A model generated the notes under the pieces. It was not told where the DNA came from. It worked only from the letters and a program-made list of their open reading frames with translations, and did not search any database. Source: JBFMFE01 sp040752295 (lineage in GTDB: Bacteria > UBP15 > UBA6099 > JBFMBQ01). From it: a DNA stretch of 11,428 nucleotides. The stretch is taken from NCBI GenBank assembly GCA_040752295.1, contig JBFMFE010000014.1, forward strand, positions 1-11,428, in the 5' to 3' direction. Of the stretch, positions 1-7,327 are shown in pieces. Each line of letters begins with the position of its first letter. Positions within the stretch are counted from its first letter, which is position 1. The position numbers and the translations under genes were made by a program.

Positions 1-216
1 GAACAGGCGGGCAACCGCGACCTCTTTCTCAACATGGTCAACTGGCTCGCGGGCGAGGAGGAAAAAATCTCCATCCGCCCGCGCTCCACCGAAAGGGAGC
101 AGGTCGTACTCACAGGCGGGCAGGCGAAGATGATTTTCTATTTCGCGACCCTCATCTTCCCCGCAGCCGTCATCATCCTCGGCGGCGGCATCTGGATGAG
201 AAGGAGAAACCTGTGA
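1..216 (+). CDS. GldG-type ABC transporter auxiliary protein, C-terminal fragment
   Basis: The frame is open from the first base, so the gene begins upstream and only the last 71 residues are visible. They match what I know of the end of GldG-family (ABC-type uncharacterized transport system) proteins: a GNRDLFLNMVNWL block at visible residues 4-16, an ISIRP segment (23-27), then one hydrophobic helix (about 44-66) and a short basic tail (MRRRNL). In this family a large periplasmic domain is anchored at the C-terminus and works with an ABC ATPase and permease; the substrate is generally unknown outside Bacteroidota gliding systems. The TGA stop at 214-216 overlaps the GTG start of the next gene, and an AGGAG at 202-206 inside this gene serves that start, so the two are translationally coupled. 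The ABC components should lie just upstream of the window. Family call fairly sure; transported substrate unknown. Confidence 0.8.
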   Translation, partial: EQAGNRDLFLNMVNWLAGEEEKISIRPRSTEREQVVLTGGQAKMIFYFATLIFPAAVIILGGGIWMRRRNL

Positions 217-1193
217 CCCGGTACGTCGTGACCGCCGTCCTCGTTCTCGTCCTCGCGGGGCTGGTCGCCTACGTCCGGTTCTACGAAAAGGGCGAACTCC
301 CCGAGGAAGGGGAGGAGAAGGAAATCGCCGTTTTCTCCCTCAGGAAGGACGACGTGGCGAGGATCGAACTGGCATATCCCGGCAGGAAAATCGTGTGCGA
401 TAAGAAGGGCGGGAAGTGGCGGATCGTCGAACCGGAACGGCTTCGCGTTGACGGCGTCGAGATGGACATGCTCCTCGATTCCATAGTGAATTTCAAGGCG
501 TCGCGTGAACTCGGCGAGACGGGGAGGCTGGAGGACTTCGGGCTGAAGGAACCGTCGTTCAGACTCGTGGTGAAGACCGCCGGCGGCGGGGGCGTGGAGA
601 TTGAGGCGGGCGGCGAAGCCCCGGCGGGCGGCAGGACCTACTTCAGGCTCGCCGGCTCGAAGAAGGTTTACCTCGCGGAAAGCTATCGCATCAGCCAGTT
701 CCGCAAGGACGTTTCCGACATCAGGGACAAAAGCATAATCCGGTTCGACAGGGACGGCGTCGCCGAAGTGGCGGTCGAAAAGGGCGGGACCGCCGTAAGG
801 TGCGTAAAGACGAAAAAGGGCGGCTGGCGGTTCGCCGGAAAAAAGAGAGCGTGCGACTCCGAATCGAGCGCGGTCATGTCCACCCTGAAGTACGCCGACG
901 CGCGCGAATTCGTCTCCGGGGCGCCGCCGGAAAAGACCGGCGTCGAAAATCCGGTTTATGTTTTAAAATTGAAATATCCGGGTAATAAAGAACGGGCAAT
1001 CCTGCTGGGCGCGCGCGAGGGGGACGACCTGTATGTCCATAATCCCCGTCGTGGGGAGACCTATAAAATATCCGATGCGTTGTGGAACGACGTCGAGGAA
1101 ATGGTGAGCGCCTGGGAAAAGAAGGAAGAAAAGAAGGACAGGAAAAAGGGAAAGCCCGAAAGAGGCGCCGACGGGGATGAGCCGACGGATTAA
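213..1193 (+). CDS. DUF4340 domain-containing membrane-anchored protein
   Basis: A 326-residue protein starting with GTG at 213, overlapping the upstream stop by 4 bases. Residues 4-21 are a single hydrophobic anchor, so the rest should be periplasmic. The body resembles DUF4340 proteins, which regularly sit next to GldG-like genes, and shows an internal duplication: residues 41-103 and 176-235 share the pattern F-x-R-x-D-x-V-A-x-(I/V), then K-K-G-G-x-W-R, then a Leu/Met-rich helix. No catalytic motif is recognisable. The C-terminus (about 302-326) is a charged Lys/Glu-rich tail that looks disordered. The likely role, inferred from the neighbour, is an accessory subunit of the GldG-type ABC complex. 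Codons around 955-1085 are more AT-rich than the rest of the gene. The gene overlaps the next start by 17 bases. Confidence 0.8.
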   Translation: MTRYVVTAVLVLVLAGLVAYVRFYEKGELPEEGEEKEIAVFSLRKDDVARIELAYPGRKIVCDKKGGKWRIVEPERLRVDGVEMDMLLDSIVNFKASRELGETGRLEDFGLKEPSFRLVVKTAGGGGVEIEAGGEAPAGGRTYFRLAGSKKVYLAESYRISQFRKDVSDIRDKSIIRFDRDGVAEVAVEKGGTAVRCVKTKKGGWRFAGKKRACDSESSAVMSTLKYADAREFVSGAPPEKTGVENPVYVLKLKYPGNKERAILLGAREGDDLYVHNPRRGETYKISDALWNDVEEMVSAWEKKEEKKDRKKGKPERGADGDEPTD

Positions 1194-2088
1194 GATCGTC
1201 CTCAACGAAAGGGCGGGGCGCCGGTCCCGCGAGTTCTCGGAGAAGTTCATTCACAGGTCGTTCATGGAGATTGACCCCAGCTTGACGGTGGACGTCTCCC
1301 TGACTCAGGCGCCCCGGCACGCCACCGAACTCGCCCACCAGGCGGCGCTCGACAAGTACGACATCGTGGTCGCCGCGGGCGGCGACGGCACCGTCAACGA
1401 GGTCGTCAACGGACTCGTCCACACACAGACCCCAATGGGCGTCATCCCGAACGGAAGCGGCAACGTCTTCTCACAGGAAATGAGGCTCACCGCCAACATC
1501 CGCGACGCCTGCCGCAACGTGCTCGAGGGCGAAATCCACGACGTGGACGTTGGACAGGTCAACGACCGCTACTACATCTGGATTCTCGGACTCGGCATCG
1601 AAGCCAAGATCGCCTACATGGTCAACCCGACGCTCAAGAAGTACCTCGGCGTCCTCGCCTACGTCGTGGCGGCGGCGCGCAACCTCTTCGACCCGGGCTA
1701 CTCCCTCATGCGCATCATGTTCGACGAAAAGGAAATGACCTTTTTCACCTTCAACACAATCGTCGGAAACGCCGCGAGCTTCGACGGATTCCTCGGCATA
1801 CGTTCGCGGTACAGCATAATGGACGGCTACCTGGACGTCTGCGTCCTCCAGAGAAAGTCCTTCCTGGGCTACCTCGAACTCTTCTTGAACTTCCTCAGGG
1901 GAAGAAGGGATTACTACCGGTTCATAGACAGGTGGGGCGCCGCCCACTGCCGCGTCAAGAACCTCCGCATCGAGACCGTCCCCAGCACGTACTATCACCT
2001 CGACGGAGAAGTTGCCGGCAAGACCCCCGTGGACGTCAAAATCCACCCCAAATCATTAAAACTAATACTGCCCCGGCGGGAGATGTAG
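1177..2088 (+). CDS. Diacylglycerol/sphingosine kinase-family lipid kinase
   Basis: A 303-residue protein of the DAGK catalytic (LCB5/YegS-like) family, close to the usual family length of about 300. The nucleotide-binding signature GGDGT is at residues 68-72, followed by NEVVNGL (74-80) and a second glycine-rich loop, PNGSGNVFSQE (91-101), where many bacterial members have P-x-GT-x-N-x-F/L-A. Later conserved features are MDGYLDV in the C-terminal beta domain and LDGE near residue 275. Known members phosphorylate diacylglycerol, sphingoid bases or related lipids with ATP at the cytoplasmic face of the membrane; which lipid is used here cannot be told. The ATG at 1177 lies inside the end of the DUF4340 gene (17-base overlap), with AGAGG at 1161-1165 as a plausible if distant ribosome binding site. 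Co-transcription with the flanking genes is likely. Family is confident, substrate is not. Confidence 0.88.
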   Translation: MSRRIKIVLNERAGRRSREFSEKFIHRSFMEIDPSLTVDVSLTQAPRHATELAHQAALDKYDIVVAAGGDGTVNEVVNGLVHTQTPMGVIPNGSGNVFSQEMRLTANIRDACRNVLEGEIHDVDVGQVNDRYYIWILGLGIEAKIAYMVNPTLKKYLGVLAYVVAAARNLFDPGYSLMRIMFDEKEMTFFTFNTIVGNAASFDGFLGIRSRYSIMDGYLDVCVLQRKSFLGYLELFLNFLRGRRDYYRFIDRWGAAHCRVKNLRIETVPSTYYHLDGEVAGKTPVDVKIHPKSLKLILPRREM

Positions 2089-2139
2089 AGAGGGAGAAGG
2101 CGGGAAAAATGCAGGCGGCTTCCGAAAGGACGGGTGAAA

Positions 2140-2442
2140 ATGGAGATCGAAATCAGGGAAGAGGACGGCGTGGTCATACTGAAACCGGGGGAGGAAATAC
2201 ACTTCGACAACTACAGGGAGGTTGAGGAAAAACTCAACACCCTCGTCCAGCAGGGAAAAACGAACATCATGGTGGACATGCAGAACGTTTCCCATCTCTA
2301 CAGCATGACCCTCGGCATGTTCAACAGGATCGCCCAGAACCTCGCGGAAAGGGGCGGCAGGTTCTTTCTCAGCAACATATCGTCCGGAGTGCGCAAAATA
2401 CTGAAGGCGACGCGCCTGGACAAGATAATAGAACTAAGATAG
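2140..2442 (+). CDS. STAS-domain protein, anti-anti-sigma factor-like
   Basis: A protein of 100 residues (102 if the in-frame GTG at 2134 is used) that is a single STAS domain. AAGGA at 2126-2130 is 9 bases from the ATG at 2140 but only 3 from the GTG, so I prefer the ATG. The fold pattern is clear: beta strands VVILKPG and NIMVDM, then the phosphorylation-loop region HLYSMTLGMF, and a final GGRFFLSNIS strand-turn followed by a LDKIIEL helix. In SpoIIAA/RsbV-type antagonists this loop reads D-S-S-G. Here it is Y-S-M-T, keeping the first serine (residue 57 in the longer numbering; Ser55 from the ATG) but losing the Asp and Gly. In known systems the unphosphorylated antagonist binds an RsbW-like kinase and frees a sigma factor or other target. 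The next gene, 11 bases downstream, encodes such a kinase domain, supporting a partner-switching role. Confidence 0.8.
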   Translation: MEIEIREEDGVVILKPGEEIHFDNYREVEEKLNTLVQQGKTNIMVDMQNVSHLYSMTLGMFNRIAQNLAERGGRFFLSNISSGVRKILKATRLDKIIELR

Positions 2443-2453
2443 CAGCGGATACA

Positions 2454-3377
2454 ATGCTGAAAACGCAGGCGAAACGCAAGAGGATACTCGTCGTTGACGA
2501 CTCCGCGGCGGTGAGAGGCTTCTTCGAGGAAGTCTTCAGCCGGCGCAATGACTACGTCCCCGAATTCGCCTCGAGCGGCAAGCAAGCCGTCGAAAAACTG
2601 AAACTGGCGCGGCGCGCCGGCGACGCTTTCGATTTCGTCCTCACCGACATAAACATGCCGGGCATGGACGGATTCGAAACCCTCGAGCGGATGAAAGCGA
2701 TCGCCCCCGACCTCAAGATCGGCATGATCACCGGATTCAACGTTGACGACTACATCAAAATGGCACTCGAAAAAGGCGTCTACAACATCATCTGCAAGAT
2801 GGACCCCCCGAACGAAATCATCCGCACCGTGGACAACCTCATAACCGGCGAGGGCATTTTCGGCATCGAAAACCACCTCGAAAGCGGCGCCGCCACCACT
2901 AAACACCGCATTCTCAACACCCGCCAGCTCAAGGACGTCGTACGCGAAATACTCGACTTCGCCAAAGACCTGCTCGACGAGGAAAAACTGTACGGTCTCA
3001 AAACCGGGCTTGTCGAAATGGGCACGAACGCCATATACCACGCCTACGGCTACGAAAAAGGCTCCGAAGTCCAGCTGAAGGAATCGGAAAACGTCGTCTT
3101 CGAGTACGGAACGGACTCCTCGAAAATGGTCGTGGACATCGTGGACGAAAGCGGAATCCTCACCAAGGAAAAAGTCCTCGCCCAGCTCCACAGGGGACTC
3201 AACCCCACGCCCGAGGACCTCCTCGCCGCCGGCGGAAGGGGTATCTTCCTCACGAGGTTCCTCTGCGACAAGGTCGTCGTGAACATCGAAAAAGAGAAGC
3301 GCACCGAAGTGCTCCTCATAATGTATCTCACAAAAGACCACCACGAAAGCAAGCCCCTGCTGATCAACCAGGTCTGA
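2454..3377 (+). CDS. Response-regulator receiver domain fused to RsbW-like ATP-binding kinase domain
   Basis: A 307-residue two-domain protein. Residues 10-130 are a receiver domain with the acidic pair D15/D16, the phospho-acceptor D65 in TDINMPGMDG, T93 and K115 in their usual places. A linker containing GIFGIENHL (134-142) follows. Residues about 155-295 are an HATPase domain of the anti-sigma serine kinase type: N-box EMGTNAIYHAY (188-198, with E188 and N192), DESG (231-234) and GGRGIFL (260-266) matching the G2 box, ending in a short beta strand without a long ATP lid. RsbW/SpoIIAB-like kinases phosphorylate a STAS antagonist and sequester a target; the STAS gene immediately upstream is the obvious partner. 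The receiver suggests aspartate phosphorylation by an unseen histidine kinase controls this activity (inference). The ribosome binding site before the ATG is weak, consistent with coupling to the gene ending 11 bases earlier. Confidence 0.85.
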   Translation: MLKTQAKRKRILVVDDSAAVRGFFEEVFSRRNDYVPEFASSGKQAVEKLKLARRAGDAFDFVLTDINMPGMDGFETLERMKAIAPDLKIGMITGFNVDDYIKMALEKGVYNIICKMDPPNEIIRTVDNLITGEGIFGIENHLESGAATTKHRILNTRQLKDVVREILDFAKDLLDEEKLYGLKTGLVEMGTNAIYHAYGYEKGSEVQLKESENVVFEYGTDSSKMVVDIVDESGILTKEKVLAQLHRGLNPTPEDLLAAGGRGIFLTRFLCDKVVVNIEKEKRTEVLLIMYLTKDHHESKPLLINQV

Positions 3378-3458
3378 CGCCCCGCGGCGGAGTCCGAGCG
3401 GATTTGTACTAATGGAAGCGGAAACCATTGAACAATTTTTCCTGATTACTGCTTGCAG

Positions 3459-3584
3459 CCGCGGAAACGCGGAAAAACAACAAAAAACGATATAGCCGCG
3501 GAAGCGCGGAAGCGCGGAAACGCTGAGAAAAAAGTATTATTCGCGCCGTCGGCGCGCTGTAAATTTTCCGTGTTTCCGTGGTAA
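3459..3584. repeat. Dispersed GCGGAAACG-type repeat element with internal hairpin
   Basis: Nine-base units of the form GCGGAA(A/G)CG recur: CCGCGGAAACGCGGAAAAA starts at 3459, three near-tandem units run through about 3496-3523, and the reverse-complement form TTTTCCGTGTTTCCGTGG closes the element near 3564-3581. The right end is an imperfect inverted copy of the left end, differing at only a couple of positions. In the middle lies a perfect 6-bp stem, CGCGCC (3542-3547) and GGCGCG (3551-3556), with a 3-base loop. The layout matches a class of intergenic elements I know from many environmental bacterial and archaeal genomes, built from CGCAGAGAC-like or CGCGGAAAC-like units ending in inverted copies. 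It lacks coding capacity. It may be a non-autonomous mobile sequence or may form an RNA or DNA hairpin. Confidence 0.65.
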
Positions 3585-3643
3585 AAAGGGGTGCATTTCC
3601 GGGTTTTTCCGGATGTCCAGCATAAAATGCTCTCATTAGTAGC

Positions 3644-3672
3644 TTGTTGCCGGGCGGTGCCGCTGCGATAAT
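3644..3672 (+). promoter_or_regulatory. Candidate sigma70 promoter for the asparagine synthase gene
   Basis: TTGTTG (3644-3649) as -35 and GATAAT (3667-3672) as -10 are separated by 17 bases. TGC immediately before the -10 gives an extended -10 element. Transcription would start near 3679, giving a leader of roughly 20 bases before the ATG at 3701. The site is an AT-bearing patch in GC-rich sequence just downstream of the repeat. Prediction by eye only. Confidence 0.5.
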
Positions 3673-3700
3673 ATTTCCGGGCGCGGCGCCCTCGCTGAGC

Positions 3701-5599
3701 ATGTGCGGAATATGCGGAAAAATCTCCCCGGACAAGCCCCCGGACCGGGCGACGGTCGAGCGCATGTGCGCGCGCATGGCGCACAGGGGACCAGACGCCT
3801 CGGGCATCTACGCCGACGGCGTCGCGGTCCTCGGGCACAGGCGGCTCGCGGTTCTGGACACCAGCCCCGCGGGCAACCAGCCGATGACGGATTCCACCGG
3901 GCGCTTTCACATCGTTTACAACGGCGAGGTTTACAACTTCCTTCAACTGAAGAGGGAACTCGAGGGCGCGGGGTCCGTCTTCAGGACGGCGACGGACACG
4001 GAGGTCGTTCTCGAGGCTTACAAGCGGTGGGGCGCCGCGTGCCTCGAGCGCTTCAACGGCATGTTCGCCTTCGCGGTCTGGGACTCGCGCGAGCGCACGC
4101 TTTTCCTCGCACGCGACAGGCTCGGCAAGAAACCGCTCTTTTACGCCCCACTGCCCGGCGGAGGACTGGTCTTCGCCTCGGAACTCAAAGCCGTAGTCGA
4201 GGACCCGGACGTCCCCGTCCGGCTGAACCCGAAAGCCCTGAGCCATTACCTCTCGCTGAACTACACACTCACCGCCGAATGCATCGTCGAGGGCGTGAAA
4301 AAACTGGAAGCCGCGCATTACGTCCTGCTGCGTCCCGGCGGCGCGCCGCGCGAGACAAAATACTGGGACCTCGCGGCAAAATTCCGCGACAAAAAACGCT
4401 ATGGAAGCGAAGCGGAGGCGGCGGAGGAACTACTGCATCTTCTGGACGACTCGGTGAGGCTGCGCATGATAAGCGACGTGCCCCTCGGGGCTTTCCTGAG
4501 CGGCGGAATTGATTCGTCCTCCATCGCGGCTTCGATGGTGCGGGCGGGTTCCGCGGCGACAACACACACGTTCAGCATCGGGTTCCACGAGAGGGGCTAC
4601 AGCGAGCTGCCCGAGGCGCGGACCGCGGCGGATTTCCTGGGCGTCAGCCATCACGAGAAGATCGTTGACGCCGACCTCGCGTCGCTCCTGCCCTCGATAT
4701 CGTACTATTTCGACGAACCCTTCGCGGACACGTCGCTGATCCCGACCTACTACCTCGCGCGCTTCGCCAGGGACAGCGTTACGGTGTGCCTTTCGGGCGA
4801 CGGCGGCGACGAGGTCTTCGCCGGATACGAGACGTACGCCGCCGACGTCCTCCACCGCCGCACGCGCTCACTGCCCGTGTGGACCGTCGCTCCGCTCCGC
4901 TTTCTCGCCGGCAGGCTCCTGCCGGTGACGTTCGACAAAGTCAGCTTCGAGTTCAGGCTGAGCCGGTTCCTCAACGGTCACGCGCTCGATTCCGACAGGG
5001 CGCATTATTTCTGGAGGACCATTTTCACCGACGCGGAAAAGGCGGCGCTGATCTCGCCGGACCTCAGCGGAGCAGTCGAAAACGCGGACCCCTTCGAACG
5101 TTTCCGCAAATACGGGAACGAAGTCGGGGACTGCCATTACCTCGACAGGGCGATGTACGTTGACATCAAGACCTGGCTCGTTGACGACATACTCGTCAAG
5201 GTTGACCGCGCCTCGATGGCGCATTCCCTCGAGGCGCGCGCGCCGTTCCTCGATTACCGCATCGTCGAATTCGCCGCCTCCCTCCCCGTCGAAATGAAAA
5301 TGAAGGGACTCAGAAAAAAACATATCCTCAAAGAAAGCCAGAAGAAACGCCTCCCCGCGCGCGTCGTCGAAAGACCAAAAAAAGGCTTCAACGCCCCCGT
5401 TTCCCACTGGCTGACGAACACTATCGGAGAATACGTGCCGCGACCGGGGCGCGGCGGCGCGAAAGGCTGCCTCGACTTCCTCGACGCCGCGCGGATCGAA
5501 AAACTCTTCGCCGAGCACACGGCGGGAAAGCGCGACAACGGGCTGAAACTCTTCGGGATTATAAACCTCGATCTGTGGTGCGGGAAGTATCTGAAGTGA
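3701..5599 (+). CDS. asnB: Asparagine synthase (glutamine-hydrolysing)-type amidotransferase
   Basis: A 632-residue protein of the class B asparagine synthetase family. I start it at 3701 because the mature enzyme needs Cys2 as its N-terminal nucleophile (MCGICGK); a longer frame from a TTG at 3644 would overlap the promoter and bury this cysteine. The glutaminase domain (about 2-215) shows RHRR-type HRRLAV (47-52), YNGEVYN (73-79) and TATDTE (96-101). The synthetase domain (about 235-630) has the ATP-pyrophosphatase loop LSGGIDSS (266-273), LSGDGGDEVF (364-373) and the C-terminal RASMAHSLEARAPFLD segment (503-518). Such enzymes convert aspartate, glutamine and ATP to asparagine. Paralogues in surface-polysaccharide clusters amidate sugar acids, and the convergent GT-C-like gene makes that alternative worth considering. 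There is no clear Shine-Dalgarno, which fits a short leader. Catalytically complete by inspection. Confidence 0.92.
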   Translation: MCGICGKISPDKPPDRATVERMCARMAHRGPDASGIYADGVAVLGHRRLAVLDTSPAGNQPMTDSTGRFHIVYNGEVYNFLQLKRELEGAGSVFRTATDTEVVLEAYKRWGAACLERFNGMFAFAVWDSRERTLFLARDRLGKKPLFYAPLPGGGLVFASELKAVVEDPDVPVRLNPKALSHYLSLNYTLTAECIVEGVKKLEAAHYVLLRPGGAPRETKYWDLAAKFRDKKRYGSEAEAAEELLHLLDDSVRLRMISDVPLGAFLSGGIDSSSIAASMVRAGSAATTHTFSIGFHERGYSELPEARTAADFLGVSHHEKIVDADLASLLPSISYYFDEPFADTSLIPTYYLARFARDSVTVCLSGDGGDEVFAGYETYAADVLHRRTRSLPVWTVAPLRFLAGRLLPVTFDKVSFEFRLSRFLNGHALDSDRAHYFWRTIFTDAEKAALISPDLSGAVENADPFERFRKYGNEVGDCHYLDRAMYVDIKTWLVDDILVKVDRASMAHSLEARAPFLDYRIVEFAASLPVEMKMKGLRKKHILKESQKKRLPARVVERPKKGFNAPVSHWLTNTIGEYVPRPGRGGAKGCLDFLDAARIEKLFAEHTAGKRDNGLKLFGIINLDLWCGKYLK

Positions 5600-5615
5600 C
5601 CGCGGACGCGGCGCT

Positions 5616-7184
5616 TCACCCCGGAGCGCCCTGCCGCCTGACGCCGATGCGTTCGATCAACCACCGCGCTCCCGCCGCGGCGAGTATGATCTCGATCAGG
5701 ATCGCCTGGTTGATGAACCGGGTCTCCACCTCCGAAAAAACGATCACGACGAGCGAATGATAGGCGAGCGCAAGGAAGCATCCGCAGGCGAGCGCCCTGT
5801 GCCGCCTGCCTCTGAAAAGCACGATCGCGCCGATCAGCGCCAGCACCGCGATCTGCGGTCTCACCGACGCGTAAACTATCCCCCACGTCTTGTCCACTCC
5901 CCGCCTCAGCACGTACGTCAGCCTGCCCGCGGGGTCGAAGCTCACTTCCCGGCGCATCCGCTCGGGAAGCCCCTCCATAGCGCTCAGGTCAGGCTCGAAC
6001 CGCATTATCCCGAGCGCGGGTCCAAGCATCGGAAACCGGGCGTCCTCCTCCACGTTGTACGTCGCGTATCTCGGCAGCGTCAGGAAGTAATACATGAAGT
6101 TCTTCCTCAGGACGTCGAGTCCGATCCCGGGACGCTCGCGGATTATCTCCACGCACGCCGCAAGGATGATCCTGTCCGCCTCCGCGGGACCCGCCGCCCT
6201 GTCCATCATCGCCCACATGAACGGAAAATACGCGAAGGACGGCGATTTAAACGCGTAACGCAGCAATCCTTCGGGGTCGTCCTCGAACCTCCCGAAGAAA
6301 TGCTCCACGCGGTACTCCTCGATCTTGAATCCCTCTCCGTATCTCCGTATCTCGTCCGGGTGCGTCTTCAGGTATTCGAGAAGCGTCGTCTTCAGCCTGC
6401 CGGCGGCGGGTCCGTTCATGTCCGCGAGCCGTCCCTTGCTGAACATGTAGACGTTCGCAAACAGCGCCTTGCCCGTCAGGTTGCCCGTGGGGGAGAACTT
6501 TCCGGGAACGCCCGTCACCGACGGGCGGACAAGCATCCAGGCGCAGAGGATGCCCGCGATCAGGACCGCCGCGAGTATCGAGTGCAGGACCCTGCGCGGG
6601 ACGAAAACAACGGTAAGCGGCAGTACCGCCAGTGACAGAAGTATCGCCGACGGGCGCAGAAGCGCGGCGTACGCCAGCGCGAGCGCGAGCAGGTACACCT
6701 GCGCCGTCCGCCCGCCCGCGGTGTACCCCGCGTAAAGGTAAATCGTTAGAACGAGCAGAAAGATGTACGCGTGCTCAGTCAGCACGCACTTCACGTACAG
6801 GAACGGGACAAGCGAGACGACCGACGCTAAAGCCGTGTTGAAAGCAAGCCGCCGGTCTATCGCGAGCGTTATGCGGTACACCATCGGCGGCACGAACAGC
6901 GACGTGACGAACTGAACCACGGTCAGACCGATGAGCGATTTGAAAAGCGTCACGCCCGACGCGAGCATCACGAAAGGATAGCCCGGCGTGCGCCAGTACA
7001 CCGTCTCGTCGGGCTGACCCGTGAAAAGAAAGGCGTACCTGATGTACTGGTACCCGTCGTAGGGGACCGCGATGGGCAGCAGCACGTACGTGCCGACCGC
7101 CGCCGCGACGGTCAGCGCCCATATCCGCCTCATGTCGCCGGCTTCGTTTTCCGACGGTGTGAACAGGCTGACGAGTCTCTTCAT
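5616..7184 (-). CDS. Polytopic membrane protein, GT-C (PMT/ArnT-like) glycosyltransferase-like
   Basis: A 522-residue membrane protein from the ATG at 7184; an in-frame TTG at 7202 would add six residues but has no ribosome binding site, whereas CAGGG precedes the ATG. Hydrophobic helices are seen at about 21-40, 71-100, 115-134, 138-156, 160-196, 201-220, 440-457, 464-484 and 491-510, with a largely soluble segment from about 221 to 435. GT-C-like landmarks are an acidic first-loop motif PYDGYQY (41-47, candidate catalytic Asp43), WRTPGYP (64-70), LTEHAY (135-140), LLRPSA (175-180) and EVETRF (485-490) before the last helix. GT-C enzymes transfer sugars from polyprenyl-phosphate donors on the outer face of the inner membrane. 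Donor and acceptor here are unknown, and the residues could equally belong to a non-catalytic relative. It converges with the asparagine synthase gene across 16 bases with no visible terminator. Confidence 0.72.
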   Translation of the reverse strand: MKRLVSLFTPSENEAGDMRRIWALTVAAAVGTYVLLPIAVPYDGYQYIRYAFLFTGQPDETVYWRTPGYPFVMLASGVTLFKSLIGLTVVQFVTSLFVPPMVYRITLAIDRRLAFNTALASVVSLVPFLYVKCVLTEHAYIFLLVLTIYLYAGYTAGGRTAQVYLLALALAYAALLRPSAILLSLAVLPLTVVFVPRRVLHSILAAVLIAGILCAWMLVRPSVTGVPGKFSPTGNLTGKALFANVYMFSKGRLADMNGPAAGRLKTTLLEYLKTHPDEIRRYGEGFKIEEYRVEHFFGRFEDDPEGLLRYAFKSPSFAYFPFMWAMMDRAAGPAEADRIILAACVEIIRERPGIGLDVLRKNFMYYFLTLPRYATYNVEEDARFPMLGPALGIMRFEPDLSAMEGLPERMRREVSFDPAGRLTYVLRRGVDKTWGIVYASVRPQIAVLALIGAIVLFRGRRHRALACGCFLALAYHSLVVIVFSEVETRFINQAILIEIILAAAGARWLIERIGVRRQGAPG

Positions 7185-7225
7185 TCTACCCTGTTGTTTC
7201 AAAAAGACCGCGAATTTTCATTCAA

Positions 7226-7254
7226 TTTTTAGTGCAAAATATCATCAATTTCAA
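7226..7254 (-). promoter_or_regulatory. Candidate promoter for the GT-C-like gene
   Basis: Read on the minus strand, TTGAAA (7254-7249) and TAAAAA (7231-7226) are 17 bases apart, giving a modest sigma70-like match. Transcription would start near 7219, about 35 bases upstream of the ATG at 7184. One TGCAAAAT copy (7233-7240) lies in the spacer and one arm of an inverted repeat overlaps the -35, so the site could be under repressor control. Confidence 0.35.
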
Positions 7255-7268
7255 CTTTTGCTGAAATT
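7247..7268. promoter_or_regulatory. Inverted repeat overlapping the minus-strand -35
   Basis: AATTTCA (7247-7253) and its exact reverse complement TGAAATT (7262-7268) are separated by 8 bases. The left arm covers the predicted -35 of the GT-C-like gene. A dyad of this size suits a dimeric regulator, though AT-rich DNA produces such dyads by chance more easily. Confidence 0.3.
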
Positions 7269-7327
7269 CACTCATAGTGTATTCTTGTTTTTCCCCTCGA
7301 TCTTTAATCATCACTACTGCCTACTCC

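Larger units (their letters stand above)
3378..3700. other. Intergenic region with repeat and promoter
   Basis: A 323-base gap between the receiver-kinase gene and the asparagine synthase gene. It holds a GC-rich dispersed-type repeat (3459-3584) and a candidate promoter (3644-3672), annotated separately. A short inverted repeat, AATGG at 3411-3415 with CCATT at 3425-3429, followed by ATTGAACAATTTTT, could act as a weak transcription stop for the upstream operon, but the stem is too short to call a terminator. I see no credible gene in it on either strand. Confidence 0.6.

Noticed and set aside
2298..3428. Long antisense open frame (376 codons) opposite the receiver-kinase gene
   Set aside because: It is a codon-bias shadow of a clearly conserved gene on the plus strand, is acidic and compositionally odd, and matches no family I recognise.
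3459..3525. Short repeated units resembling a CRISPR array
   Set aside because: Units are about 9 bases, nearly contiguous and without unique spacers of uniform length. This is a tandem or dispersed repeat, not CRISPR.
3644..3700. Upstream extension of the asparagine synthase from a TTG start
   Set aside because: It would place 19 residues before the catalytic Cys2 and overlaps the predicted promoter; family members begin at Met-Cys-Gly.
5757..6635. Plus-strand open frame opposite the GT-C-like gene
   Set aside because: The product is rich in Arg, His and Pro with no membrane or domain features, while the minus strand encodes a coherent polytopic membrane protein.
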